Notes: generated by a model not told the origin, from the sequence alone. Shown: positions 8,893 through 16,658, numbered from the stretch's first letter. The stretch: DNA of 23,483 nucleotides from DASUAS01 sp036502765 (GCA_036502765.1 DASXXX010000189.1:1-23483); one strand, 5' to 3'. Made by a program: numbers and translations.

Positions 8893-10147
8893 CGGTCTCG
8901 CGACCGCGCTCGCGCCCGTGCTGGGCGCGCCGGTCGAGATCACCGGTCTCCACAAGCTGACCGGCGGCGCGTCGCGCGAGACGTGGTCGTTCCGCGCGAA
9001 CGGCGAGGCGCTCGTCCTGCGTCGCGACCCACCCGCGCGGCCCGGACATCCCGGCGCGATGCGCCACGAAGCCGACGTGATGCGCGCCTGCACGCACGCG
9101 GGACTGCGCGTGCCAGAGGTGCTCCTCGACGACGACGGCACGCTCTTTGGCGCCACCGGTCTCGTGATGCGTCACGTCGACGGCGAGACCATCGCCCGGC
9201 GCATCCTGCGCGACGACCAGTACGCGGCCGCGCGCACGGTGCTCGTGCGCGAGCTCGCCGAGTTCCTCGCCGGGGTGCACGCGATCGATCCCGACGAGGT
9301 GCCGGGCACCGAGTCGCCCGATCCGATGGCGATCTGGGACAAGTACCAGCGGCTCGACCAGCGCAGCGCGGTGTTCGACCGCACCCACGAGTGGCTGCTC
9401 GCCCACCGGCCACCGCACACCGCCGACGCCCTGATCCACGGCGACCTCCGGATGGGCAACATCATCGTGCGCGCGGACGGCCTGGCCGCGGTGATCGACT
9501 GGGAGCTCATCCACCGCGGCGACCCGCACGAGGACCTCGCGTGGCTGTGCCTGAAGGCGTGGCGCTTCGGCCAGGCGCTCGAGGTGGGCGGACTCGGCAG
9601 CATCGACGAGCTCGTCACCGCGTACGAGGCCGCCGGTGGTCGCGCGATCGACCCCGACACGTTGCGCTGGTGGCTGGTCGCCAAGACGTTCACCTGGGGC
9701 GTCGGCTGCATGTTGCAGGCCGACACCCATCTCTCCGGTCGCGTGCGCTCGGTCGACCTCGCCGCGGTCGGGCGTCGCACCGCTGAGCAGGAGTGGGACC
9801 TGATCGAGCTCCTCGCGCCCGGCGCGTGCGCGGCCGCGCGCGCGGCACCGCCCGCGGCGCAGCTGCCGGACGACGACGACCGCTACGGGCGTCCCACCGC
9901 ACGCGAGCTGCTCGACACCGTGCGCGAGTTCCTCACCGAGCGCGTCAGCACCAGCGACGATCGGGGCCTCGCCTACGAGGCGCGCGTCGCGGCCAACGTG
10001 CTCGCGACGGTCGAGCGCGAACTCGCCCAGCCGTGGACCGACCGCGACGGCGACGACTGGGCGACGCTCGCGCTCGTCGTCCGCGACCGTCTCGCGGTCG
10101 CGAGCCCGAAGCACCTCTCGCTGCCGCCGACGCTCCGAACCGACTGA
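8858..10147 (+). CDS. phosphotransferase (APH family) with C-terminal DUF6285 domain
   Basis: 429 residues in two parts. Residues about 10-330 form an aminoglycoside-phosphotransferase-like kinase: nucleotide loop GGASRETWSF, Lys/Arg region LVLRRDPP, catalytic loop HGDLRMGN (His194, Asp196) and metal-binding VIDWE (Asp214) followed by GDPHEDLAWL. Residues about 345-429 (RPTARELLDTVREFL and AYEARVAANVLATVERELA) match the helical DUF6285 module usually encoded next to such kinases. Relatives are annotated as acyl-CoA-metabolism phosphotransferases (FadE36-like neighbours), not antibiotic kinases; the substrate is unknown. The start at 8858 lies inside the end of the previous gene (35-base overlap) and is the best ATG in frame; the conserved part starts only about 12 residues later. 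Confidence 0.88.
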   Translation: MTSPSVPASVSDGLATALAPVLGAPVEITGLHKLTGGASRETWSFRANGEALVLRRDPPARPGHPGAMRHEADVMRACTHAGLRVPEVLLDDDGTLFGATGLVMRHVDGETIARRILRDDQYAAARTVLVRELAEFLAGVHAIDPDEVPGTESPDPMAIWDKYQRLDQRSAVFDRTHEWLLAHRPPHTADALIHGDLRMGNIIVRADGLAAVIDWELIHRGDPHEDLAWLCLKAWRFGQALEVGGLGSIDELVTAYEAAGGRAIDPDTLRWWLVAKTFTWGVGCMLQADTHLSGRVRSVDLAAVGRRTAEQEWDLIELLAPGACAAARAAPPAAQLPDDDDRYGRPTARELLDTVREFLTERVSTSDDRGLAYEARVAANVLATVERELAQPWTDRDGDDWATLALVVRDRLAVASPKHLSLPPTLRTD

Positions 10148-10199
10148 GGTTGCCCGTTCGGGCGGTACGGTCACGCCCGACGCCGGCCCAGGGGCACGA

Positions 10200-10529
10200 G
10201 TGAGCGGTCCGACATCCGACGTGTGGGAGGCCATGGCCACTGCCCGCACCATCCGGCGCTTCAGCGACGAGCCGGTCGACAACGCGACGCTCGCCCGCTG
10301 CCTCGAAGCGGCGCGCTGGGCACCGTCGGGCGCGAACGCACAGCGCTGGCGGTTCGTGGTGCTGCGTTCGGCCGACTCGCGCGATGCCGTCACCCGAGCG
10401 GCGGGGCAGGCACTCGAGGTGATCGAGCCGGTCTACGGCATATCACGTCCGGCCGCCGACGACGACAGCCGCGCCGACGCGGTCAACCTCGACCACTGGG
10501 ACGCCCCCGCCGACACCCTTCTCACCTAG
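10200..10529 (+). CDS. truncated nitroreductase family protein
   Basis: 109 residues from a GTG start with AGGGG nearby at 10190-10194. The N-terminus is a clear nitroreductase/FMN-reductase half: MATARTIRRFSDEPV (FMN-phosphate Arg pair), LARCLEAARWAPSGANAQRWRFVVL (the family's A-P-S-x-x-N-x-Q-x-W-x-F motif). Normal members are near 200 residues; after about residue 90 the sequence becomes unlike the family and stops at TAG 10527-10529. The missing C-terminal half carries the second FMN and dimer contacts, so activity is doubtful. No continuation is visible in other frames to 10758. Likely a pseudogene produced by deletion; it may still be expressed behind the phosphotransferase gene, 52 bases upstream. 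Confidence 0.7.
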   Translation: MSGPTSDVWEAMATARTIRRFSDEPVDNATLARCLEAARWAPSGANAQRWRFVVLRSADSRDAVTRAAGQALEVIEPVYGISRPAADDDSRADAVNLDHWDAPADTLLT

Positions 10530-10551
10530 CCGTTTCGGCGCCGCTCGTCCC

Positions 10552-10758
10552 TCATATGGGTGGTTGAGGGGCGGGCAAAACCCCTCGGGTCAGGTGGTGA
10601 CGAGGTCCCTGCGGCGGGCGCGAGTGCGAGTGGTCGCCCATCGGCGGTCCCAGCGTCGCTGCCGAACAGCGGTACGCCTCACCCCAGTGGGTGAAGTAGT
10701 CGGGCCGGTTCGGAGACGCGCAGTACCAGCGCGAAGCGCCGAACCGTCGTGCGCTCAT
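10552..10758 (-). CDS. possible 68-residue protein coupled to the amidohydrolase
   Basis: ATG at 10758 abuts the upstream gene's stop with no gap (TAG then ATG), the arrangement expected for translational coupling. The first half, MSARRFGASRWYCASPNRPD and onward to FTHWGEAYRC, uses G/C-ending codons and looks protein-like; the second half is Pro/His-rich and less convincing. I do not recognise the family and see no domain, membrane segment or signal peptide. It occupies the otherwise empty stretch between the truncated nitroreductase and the amidohydrolase, so it could also be read-through debris at a rearrangement joint. Confidence 0.35.
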   Translation of the reverse strand: MSARRFGASRWYCASPNRPDYFTHWGEAYRCSAATLGPPMGDHSHSRPPQGPRHHLTRGVLPAPQPPI

Positions 10759-12006
10759 CTACGCGGTCGCGTACTTCCCGACCTTCATCGCCTGGGCGAT
10801 GGTGCCACCCATGATGAGCTCCTGGTCTTCCTTCGCCATGCCCTCCACGACCTCGCTGTACTGCAACGGGTCGCCCATGCCCTCGGGGTGCGGGAAGTCG
10901 GAGCCGAACATCAGCCGGTCGGCGGGGAGTCCGAGGTCGACGAGGCCCTGTGGGTCGGGCTCGTGGAAGATGTGCAGGTAGATGTTGCGCTTGAACACCT
11001 CGAACGGGTCTTCGTCGAAGAGCACGGGTGACTTGTCGTAGGCCCGCTGGATCCGCTGCACGAACGGCCGGATCCACGTGGCCCAGTACTCCACCGGCAT
11101 GAACTTCAGCTTCGGGAAGCGCGTCGCCAGACCGTGGCCGATGATCGATGCCGTGCCGTCGTGCACCGGGTTCTTGTCGGACATCATCGACTGGAACGCC
11201 GGCGAGCCCTGCGACTTGAACGGGAGCATCTCGCCGGTGATCCCCTCCCACTCGTTCACGTAGCGCTGGTAGCCGGCGTCGCCGGAGTGCATGCCGACGA
11301 CGATGTCGAGGCGCTCGACCTCGGCCCAGAACGGGTCGAACTCCGCCAGCGCGAACGACTTGCGGCCCTGCCAGGTGGGCACGGGCGCGACGCGCATCAG
11401 GAAGATCTTGGCCCCGCGCTCGTGGATGTAGGCGAGCTCCTCGATGGCGCGGTCGGCGCCGGCGGCGAGGCTGATGATGGGCGTCGAGTAGATGGCGTCG
11501 CCATACGCGTAGGACCAGTGCTCGTGCATCCACTCGTTCAGCGCGTGGATCACGGTGACCGCGAACGCGGGGTCGTCGGCGACGCGCTCCTCGAGCACGC
11601 TCGCCAGCGTCGGCCACAGCAACGTGCGGTCGATGCCCATGTCCTTCATCAGGGCCAGGCGCGGCTCCGGGTCGAAGAACGCGTCGATGCCCGGCATCGC
11701 GCGCGGCTTCACGCCGTCACGCATGCTCTTGCCGCCCTCACCCTTGTTCGCCGCGTTGTTGCCCCACGCGCCAGGCTGGGCCACGCGGGCGAACGTCGGG
11801 TTCGGGATGTACTGGCTGATGTGGTCGCGGATGGCGAGCTTGGTGCGGCCCTCGACCTCGATGTAGCGGATCGCGCCCTTGTAGTCCTTGGGGAGGAACT
11901 TCGTGAGCGCGTCCGTGGTCTCGTAGAGGTGGTTGTCGGAGTCGAACGTCTCGTAAGGGAGCCGGCGCTCGCGGACGTAGATGAGGTCTTGGTCGGTGTC
12001 GGCCAT
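10759..12006 (-). CDS. amidohydrolase family protein (COG2159 type), third paralogue
   Basis: 415 residues. Strand-1 motif FDSDNHLYE (Asp22-x-Asp24-x-His26), the family insertion LTKFLPKDYKGAI, mid-barrel VVGMHSGDAG, then RFPKLKFMPVEYWATW and the closing MFGSDFPHPEGMGDP. These are the metal and catalytic positions of the larger actinobacterial amidohydrolases, and it resembles the 6621 gene more than the 1771 gene in length and insertions. ATG at 12006 is preceded at 10-base spacing by AGGAG (plus-strand CTCCT at 12017-12021). It faces away from the SDR gene across 98 bases. Substrate unknown; a cyclic-substrate hydrolase or decarboxylase role is inferred. Confidence 0.87.
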   Translation of the reverse strand: MADTDQDLIYVRERRLPYETFDSDNHLYETTDALTKFLPKDYKGAIRYIEVEGRTKLAIRDHISQYIPNPTFARVAQPGAWGNNAANKGEGGKSMRDGVKPRAMPGIDAFFDPEPRLALMKDMGIDRTLLWPTLASVLEERVADDPAFAVTVIHALNEWMHEHWSYAYGDAIYSTPIISLAAGADRAIEELAYIHERGAKIFLMRVAPVPTWQGRKSFALAEFDPFWAEVERLDIVVGMHSGDAGYQRYVNEWEGITGEMLPFKSQGSPAFQSMMSDKNPVHDGTASIIGHGLATRFPKLKFMPVEYWATWIRPFVQRIQRAYDKSPVLFDEDPFEVFKRNIYLHIFHEPDPQGLVDLGLPADRLMFGSDFPHPEGMGDPLQYSEVVEGMAKEDQELIMGGTIAQAMKVGKYATA

Positions 12007-12104
12007 GGCGGCGGATCTCCTCGTCGAACCCGTGCTGAACGGGCCAACATTCGCAGAACATCGATCTCGGCCACAATTCCGGTGGGCCACGGTAGGTTCG
12101 GGCG

Positions 12105-12881
12105 ATGCGCCGATTCGACGGGAAGGTGGTCGTCGTCACCGGCGGCGGCGCGGGGATCGGCCGCACCTACGCGCACCGCTTCGCGGCCGAAGGCGCCGCG
12201 GTGGTGATCGCCGACCTCGACGGGGCCGCCGCCACCAGGGTCGTCGACGAGGTCGCTGCCGACGGCGGACGCGGGCTCGCGCACGTGATGGACGTCACCG
12301 ATGCCGACGCCGCGGCCGCGATGGTCGACCGCGCCACTGCCGAGCTCGGCGGCGTCGACCTGCTCGTGAACAACGCCGGCATCCATCTCGATCACGCGCA
12401 GCTGCCGTTCACCCTCGACGCGGTGCCGCAGTGGCGCGCCGTGCTCGACGTCAACGTGATCGGCGCGCTCATCGGCGCGGCGGCGTGTCGACCCGCGATG
12501 GCCGCGCGCGGCGGAGGCGCGATCGTGAACATGTCGTCGATGGCCGCGTACGGCGGGACCGGCGCCTACGGCGTGTCGAAGCTCGCGCTCAACTCGCTCA
12601 CGGTCAGCCTGGCTTCCGACTTCGCCGCCGACGGCATCCGCGTCAACGGCATCGCTCCCGGGCTCGTCGACTCCGAGGCCGCCGTCGAGTGGTGGAGCGA
12701 TCCCGCTCGCGCCGGCATGGAGGGCATCGACCAGATGCTGATCGGGCAACAGATGATCAAGCGCCAGGGCACCATGCACGACCTCGCCGAGATGTGCCTG
12801 TTCCTCTGTTCCGAGGCCGCCAGCTTCGTCACCGGCCAGACGATCCTGGTCGACGGCGGGTTCACCAAGAAGCCGTACTGA
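12105..12881 (+). CDS. SDR family NAD-dependent oxidoreductase
   Basis: 258 residues, the classical short-chain dehydrogenase length. Cofactor loop TGGGAGIG at 12-19, Asp37 at the end of strand 2 (favours NAD over NADP), NNAG at 89-92, Asn117, Ser144/Ser145, Tyr155 and Lys159 (YGVSK), and the C-terminal TGQTILVDGGFTKKPY. It would oxidise an alcohol or reduce a ketone, probably of a catabolic intermediate; the substrate is not readable from sequence. The ATG at 12105 follows a TAGGTT that may be a -10 element. The stop is 10 bases before the NADH dehydrogenase gene, suggesting that NADH made by one could be re-oxidised by the other. Confidence 0.93.
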   Translation: MRRFDGKVVVVTGGGAGIGRTYAHRFAAEGAAVVIADLDGAAATRVVDEVAADGGRGLAHVMDVTDADAAAAMVDRATAELGGVDLLVNNAGIHLDHAQLPFTLDAVPQWRAVLDVNVIGALIGAAACRPAMAARGGGAIVNMSSMAAYGGTGAYGVSKLALNSLTVSLASDFAADGIRVNGIAPGLVDSEAAVEWWSDPARAGMEGIDQMLIGQQMIKRQGTMHDLAEMCLFLCSEAASFVTGQTILVDGGFTKKPY

Positions 12882-12891
12882 GGGGGTCGAC

Positions 12892-14169
12892 ATGCCCGAC
12901 GACGCTCGTCCTGACGCTCGGCCGGACGCTCGTCCTCATGTGCTGGTCGTCGGCGCCGGCTTCGGTGGGCTCCAGTGCGCGAAGGCACTGCGCGGCCGCG
13001 CCGTCGACGTCACGATCGTCGACCCACGCGACTACCACCTCTTCACTCCTCTGCTCTACCAGGTGGCCAGCTGCCTGTTGACCCCGTCGGAGGTGGCGGC
13101 GCCGATCCGCAAGGTGTTCCGCGGCGTGCCCAACGTCCGCTACCGCCAGGACCAGGTCGTCGCGCTCGATCACGACGCTCGACGCGCCACGCTCGCGAGC
13201 GGCGGGGTGCTCGACTACGACGCGTGTGTGCTCGCGACCGGGAGCGCCACGAACTACTACGGCAACCCATCGGTCGAGCAGCACGCCCTCGGGCTCAAGG
13301 ACCTCGGCGAAGCGCTTCGGCTCCGCAACCACGTCCTCACGTGCTTCGAGCAGGCCACCACGACCGACGACGACACGGAACGTCGGCGGCTCCTCACGTT
13401 CTGCGTGGTCGGCGCGGGGCCCACCGGCGTCGAATACGCCGGTGCGCTCGCCGAGTTCGTGCGCCTCGTCGTGCCCTACGAGTATCCCGAGCTCACGTCG
13501 GCGAGCGTGCGGATCCTGCTGCTCGAGGGCGGCGACCGTGTGCTCGCGTCCTTCAAGCCCCGGCTCTCTGCCTACACCGCGCGCCAACTCACGCGCCTGG
13601 GCGTCGAGGTCCGCACCGGCACGTTGGTGACGTCGGTCGACGACGACGGCGTCGTGTTGCACGATGGCACCGAGCTCTCCACCGCCTCCATGGTCTGGAC
13701 CGCGGGGGTTCGTCCGCGCCGCTCGTTCGACCCCGACGACGCGGGTCCGTTCGGGCGCATCGAGGTCGACGACCGCTTCCGCGTCGCCGGGACCCCGAGC
13801 ACGTACGCGATCGGCGACGTCGCCGCCGGGCCCGGCCCGCGCGGCTCGGTGCTGCCGATGCTCGCACCGCCCGCGATGCAGGCCGGTCGGTTCGTCGCCG
13901 CCGAGATCCTGGGCGAGGGCGGTCGCGCGTTCCGCTATCGCGACAAAGGGATGTTGGCGACGATCGGCCGGCGCGCCGCGGTCGGCCAGGTCGGACCGCT
14001 GACCTTCACCGGCTTCGTCGGCTGGATCGCGTGGCTCGTCGTGCACCTCTACTACCTCATCGGGTTCGAGAACCGAGTCCGCGTCCTGATGCGGTGGGCC
14101 TGGTACTACGTGCGCCTCGACCGCCCCGTCCGCATCATCCTGCAAGCGGACGAACCCCGTTCCGACTGA
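12892..14169 (+). CDS. ndh: type II NADH dehydrogenase (NDH-2)
   Basis: 425 residues, single-subunit FAD enzyme passing electrons from NADH to quinone without pumping protons. FAD loop VVGAGFGGLQCAKAL (Gly21-Gly26), second nucleotide loop VVGAGPTGVEYAGAL (about 172-186, NADH), the FAD-closing TYAIGDVAA (Asp309), and a C-terminal hydrophobic/amphipathic part LTFTGFVGWIAWLVVHLYYLIGF that anchors the protein to the membrane. GAGGGGG upstream of ATG 12892 is a good ribosome site. Its N-terminus has three DARP repeats from a 12-base DNA repeat, before the first strand. Carotenoid- or sulfide-type flavoproteins are less likely given the C-terminal anchor. Co-transcribed with the SDR gene. Confidence 0.9.
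   Translation: MPDDARPDARPDARPHVLVVGAGFGGLQCAKALRGRAVDVTIVDPRDYHLFTPLLYQVASCLLTPSEVAAPIRKVFRGVPNVRYRQDQVVALDHDARRATLASGGVLDYDACVLATGSATNYYGNPSVEQHALGLKDLGEALRLRNHVLTCFEQATTTDDDTERRRLLTFCVVGAGPTGVEYAGALAEFVRLVVPYEYPELTSASVRILLLEGGDRVLASFKPRLSAYTARQLTRLGVEVRTGTLVTSVDDDGVVLHDGTELSTASMVWTAGVRPRRSFDPDDAGPFGRIEVDDRFRVAGTPSTYAIGDVAAGPGPRGSVLPMLAPPAMQAGRFVAAEILGEGGRAFRYRDKGMLATIGRRAAVGQVGPLTFTGFVGWIAWLVVHLYYLIGFENRVRVLMRWAWYYVRLDRPVRIILQADEPRSD
12901..12936 (+). repeat. three 12-base tandem repeats in the 5' end of ndh
   Basis: GACGCTCGTCCT, GACGCTCGGCCG and GACGCTCGTCCT run head to tail, in frame, and add three Asp-Ala-Arg-Pro units to the unstructured N-terminus of NDH-2. Units 1 and 3 are identical. 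Because the unit is four codons, copy-number change would keep the frame. Confidence 0.85.
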
Positions 14170-14255
14170 TCGGCCTGCCCAGCAATCCCTCGGCAAACGT
14201 GCAAGAGTGACGCCCGACGCCGCTCGGGGGGAGGGGCGCCGAACCGGGGGGAACG

Positions 14256-15608
14256 ATGTTCAAGGTCCGGAATCTGATCGTGGCGTGTCTCGTGCTCGTC
14301 GCTCTGACGGTGCCCGCAATCGGGACGGCAACCGCCCAGTCGAGCGGTGACAAGCCGAAGGAGACCGAGGTCGGCGTCACCGCCACCGAGATCCACATCG
14401 GCGTCATCGCCGATGTCGACAACGCCTTCGCACCCGGCCTGTTCAAAGGCGCGGTCGACGGCGTGAAGGCCGGCGCCGCGTTCCTGAACAGCAAGGCGGG
14501 CGGCGGCGGACTCGCAGGCCGCAAGGTCGTGGTCGACTTCTACGACTCGAAGCTCAACGGCAACGAAGCGCGCAACGCAACCATCCAGGGTTGCCAGAGC
14601 GACTACGCGCTCGTCGGCACGTCGGCGCTGTTCCTGGCCCAGGTCGACGACATCGTCAACTGCCCGGACAAGGCCGGCGCGGCGACCGGCATCCCGGACA
14701 TGTCCGCAGTCACCACCGGCGTGCCCGAGTCGTGCTCGCCGATGGCGTTCCCGGCGTACGGCACCGCGATCGACTGCCCGACGGTGAACGACAACCCGCA
14801 GACGTTCTTCGCCAACCAGGGCCCCGCGAAGTGGGAGCTCTCTCAGAACAAGAAGGGCCTGCACGGTGTGACCATCGTCGGGACCGACACCAAGGACGCC
14901 GCCCGCGGCGGCACGATCCTCGGGCTTGCGGCGCAGCAGGCCGGCATCAAGGCCGACCAGGGCGACCCCGTGGTGGGCGTGTCGGGGCGGGACCCGCAGA
15001 GCGTGTTCACCCCCATCGTGCAGAAGATGAAGACCGACTCGTCCAACTGGACCCTGAACGTGGGCGCGGCCAACCAGGCGTTGCTGATCCGCAACGAGGC
15101 GACGCTGCAGGGGATCGATCCCAAGTCGGTGCTCTGGGAGTGCGCGTCGTGCTACGGCAACACACTCATCACCGACAACGCCGATGCGTTCGAGGGCGAG
15201 GTCCAGTTCCTGGGCTTCCTGCCCTTCGAGGAGGCGTCGGTCAACAAGACGGTCGCCAACTTCGTGAAGTACATGAAGCAGGTCGGTGGCACCCCCGACC
15301 AGTTCGCGGCTTACTCGTACGCCGCGGTCCTGGCCTTCGCCGACGCCGTCAACGGCATCGTGAAGACCGACGGCGTCAACGGCCTCACCCGCACCAGTCT
15401 CATCACCGCCATCAAGGGCCTCACCGATTTCGACGCCGGCGGCATGCTCGGCACGCGGTCGTTCAAGAACGGCAAGACCACCAGTTGCTTCCTGATGGTG
15501 CAGTTCAAGAACGGCAAGTGGGTGCGCCAGTACCCCACCAAGAAGGGCACCTTCGACTGCAAGGCATCGAACGCCATCGAGATCAAGGGCAACCTGATCC
15601 AGCAATGA
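14256..15608 (+). CDS. ABC transporter substrate-binding protein (Leu/Ile/Val type)
   Basis: 450 residues. Residues 1-27 are a Sec signal peptide (Lys3/Arg5, hydrophobic core IVACLVLVALTVPAIG, TATA-Gln cleavage site), with no lipobox Cys at the site. The mature part begins VGVTATEIHIGVIAD and has FYDSKLNGNEARNATIQGC, the two-lobe type I periplasmic-binding fold used for amino acids, short-chain acids and aromatic compounds. Six or more cysteines in the mature part suggest disulfides outside the membrane. The gene is alone: no permease or ATPase is adjacent, so it may serve a distant transporter. GGGGGGAA before the ATG is the ribosome site, and the gene is closed by the hairpin at 15617-15657. 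Confidence 0.9.
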   Translation: MFKVRNLIVACLVLVALTVPAIGTATAQSSGDKPKETEVGVTATEIHIGVIADVDNAFAPGLFKGAVDGVKAGAAFLNSKAGGGGLAGRKVVVDFYDSKLNGNEARNATIQGCQSDYALVGTSALFLAQVDDIVNCPDKAGAATGIPDMSAVTTGVPESCSPMAFPAYGTAIDCPTVNDNPQTFFANQGPAKWELSQNKKGLHGVTIVGTDTKDAARGGTILGLAAQQAGIKADQGDPVVGVSGRDPQSVFTPIVQKMKTDSSNWTLNVGAANQALLIRNEATLQGIDPKSVLWECASCYGNTLITDNADAFEGEVQFLGFLPFEEASVNKTVANFVKYMKQVGGTPDQFAAYSYAAVLAFADAVNGIVKTDGVNGLTRTSLITAIKGLTDFDAGGMLGTRSFKNGKTTSCFLMVQFKNGKWVRQYPTKKGTFDCKASNAIEIKGNLIQQ

Positions 15609-15616
15609 TCTCGTCG

Positions 15617-15657
15617 TGAGCCGGATCGGCGGGGGTCGCTCCCCGCCGATCCGCTCA
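15617..15657 (+). terminator. strong GC-rich hairpin terminator
   Basis: Thirteen-base perfect arms CGGATCGGCGGGG (15622-15634) and CCCCGCCGATCCG (15641-15653) enclose a 6-base loop; TGAG/CTCA extend the stem by four pairs past a single bulged C at 15621. It lies 8 bases after the binding-protein stop and before the cold-shock leader. No U-tract follows, which is common in high-GC Actinobacteria. It separates the two transcription units. Confidence 0.75.
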
Positions 15658-15659
15658 CG

Positions 15660-15808
15660 CGCTTGCGGTGGTGTGGTACCGTGACTGCCTTCGTACTTGG
15701 CGTTTCACGCTCGCAGGTCGCTTTCGGTTCTCGTTGTTTCATCGGTCCCGGTCGCCACGTTCGCAACCGCTGAGTCCGATGCACCAACCACTTACCAAAG
15801 GAACTGCA
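15660..15808 (+). promoter_or_regulatory. cold-shock gene leader and promoter region
   Basis: TTGCGG at 15662-15667 followed by TACCGT at 15677-15682 is a weak promoter-like pair. Roughly 120 bases then separate it from the csp start, a long leader like those of cspA-type mRNAs, which fold differently in the cold. AAAGGA at 15797-15802 is the ribosome site. The thermosensor idea is inference from length and gene identity. Confidence 0.4.
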
Positions 15809-16009
15809 ATGCCCACTGGAACCGTCAAGTTCTTCAACGCCGAAAAGGGCTTCGGCTTCATCAGCCAGGCCGAGGGCGAAGACGTCTTCGTGCACTTCTC
15901 GAACATCGCCGGCGACGGCTACAAGTCGCTCGACGACGGCCAGCAGGTCGAGTTCGAGATCGGTGCCGGCCGCAAGGGACCCGAAGCGCTCAACGTCCGC
16001 CCCATCTGA
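15809..16009 (+). CDS. cold-shock protein, CspA family
   Basis: 66 residues, one OB-fold cold-shock domain that binds single-stranded RNA/DNA and melts mRNA structure. RNP-1 KGFGFI (13-18) and RNP-2 VFVHF (26-30) are intact, preceded by GTVKFFN and followed by the QQVEFEIG strand and the family ending GPEALNVRPI. The ATG at 15809 follows AAAGGA with 6-base spacing. Immediately downstream, 2 bases after the TGA, starts the small charged protein gene. Family assignment is certain; which csp paralogue it is cannot be stated. Confidence 0.96.
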   Translation: MPTGTVKFFNAEKGFGFISQAEGEDVFVHFSNIAGDGYKSLDDGQQVEFEIGAGRKGPEALNVRPI

Positions 16010-16011
16010 GG

Positions 16012-16260
16012 GTGGCGAGCGCAAGCTTCGGCAAGCGCGAGCGAGAGAAGCAGAAGCGCGAGAAGGCCGCTGCGAAACGTGAGCAGCGCGCCAACCGCGC
16101 TCCTACGGAACAGGCTGAGGACCCGGAGGGGCTTGAACGCTTCCGGGTCCTCAGCGAATCCTTCGCGTCCGGCGCGATCGACCGCGAGACCTACGTCGCC
16201 GAGCGGCGGTTGATCTACGCGGAGCTCGGCATGGACGATGCGTTCGGAGAGTCATCGTGA
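16012..16260 (+). CDS. small charged protein downstream of csp, SHOCT-like C-terminus
   Basis: 82 residues from a GTG (MASASFGKREREKQKREKAA), two bases after the csp stop, so the pair is probably translated from one message. Residues 6-32 are almost all Lys/Arg/Glu/Ala in a helix-forming pattern, able to bind nucleic acid; residues 47-70 (LSESFASGAIDRETYVAERRLIYAELG) read like a short SHOCT-type helical hairpin. Similar basic-N/SHOCT-like-C proteins occur beside csp in Actinobacteria from memory, but no function is established. A 14-base perfect hairpin lies in its middle. Its function is unknown; an RNA-related role with the cold-shock protein is a guess. Confidence 0.7.
   Translation: MASASFGKREREKQKREKAAAKREQRANRAPTEQAEDPEGLERFRVLSESFASGAIDRETYVAERRLIYAELGMDDAFGESS
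16114..16155 (+). terminator. hairpin within the csp-linked small gene, possible attenuator
   Basis: GCTGAGGACCCGGA (16114-16127) and TCCGGGTCCTCAGC (16142-16155) are perfect 14-base inverted arms with a 14-base loop. The structure is inside the coding frame about 105 bases after the csp stop. It could reduce expression of the small gene relative to csp or protect the csp 3' end; no U-run follows. Role is inference from symmetry. Confidence 0.5.
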
Positions 16261-16309
16261 GCCACGGAAACACCGATTCGAGCCCAGTCGCCGTGTACGG
16301 TGACGCGCG

Positions 16310-16483
16310 ATGACCCGGACGAAGCACGAGCCGAAGCCCGATCTCGAACTGAAGGCCAAGAAGCCGCCGTCAGACGAGCTCGAGAAGGGTCGCGGCCGGT
16401 CAGCGCGAGCGGTGCCGAAGAAGCCCCGCGACGACGCTCAGGCCCGGCAGCGGGCGCGGGAACGCGCCGCCCGCGACGACTGA
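16310..16483 (+). CDS. 57-residue highly charged protein of unknown function
   Basis: MTRTKHEPKPDLELKAKKPP and onward; more than half of its residues are Lys, Arg, Asp or Glu, with a low-complexity disordered look and an Arg/Ala-rich C-terminal helix (AQARQRARERAARDD). Codons end in G/C as in real genes. The upstream TACGGT (16296-16301), about 9 bases before the ATG, may be a -10 of a leaderless message, as is common in Actinobacteria; no Shine-Dalgarno is visible. I recognise no family. A nucleic-acid-binding or scaffold role is possible but unsupported. Confidence 0.6.
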   Translation: MTRTKHEPKPDLELKAKKPPSDELEKGRGRSARAVPKKPRDDAQARQRARERAARDD

Positions 16484-16487
16484 GCGA

Positions 16488-16658
16488 TCAGTCGCCCAGC
16501 ACCAGGATCTCGACCACGATGCCCGGCGAGCGCTTGTAGCTGTCGGCGCACATCCGGCACAGGTCCCGTTCGAACTGGCCGATCACGACTCGACGGGTGA
16601 CGTCGGCTCGATGGCAGGACGGACAGTTGCCAATCGGACGTTCCGTCGTTGTCGACAT
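16488..16658 (-). CDS. small zinc-ribbon protein
   Basis: 56 residues with two Cys pairs, CPSC (12-15) and CRMC (34-37), separated by 18 residues (RRVVIGQFERDLC), the pattern of a two-knuckle zinc ribbon. It is too short for an enzyme and looks like the stand-alone zinc-finger proteins that bind nucleic acid or a protein partner. The start at 16658 gives a complete ribbon; no strong ribosome site is present, and a TACCCT-like -10 (minus strand) 10 bases upstream again suggests leaderless transcription. It converges on the 57-residue gene with only 4 bases between the stops. Confidence 0.65.
   Translation of the reverse strand: MSTTTERPIGNCPSCHRADVTRRVVIGQFERDLCRMCADSYKRSPGIVVEILVLGD

Noticed and set aside
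8858..10147. An aminoglycoside-resistance kinase.
   Set aside because: The fold matches, but the DUF6285 tail and the catabolic neighbours point to another substrate; resistance cannot be supported.
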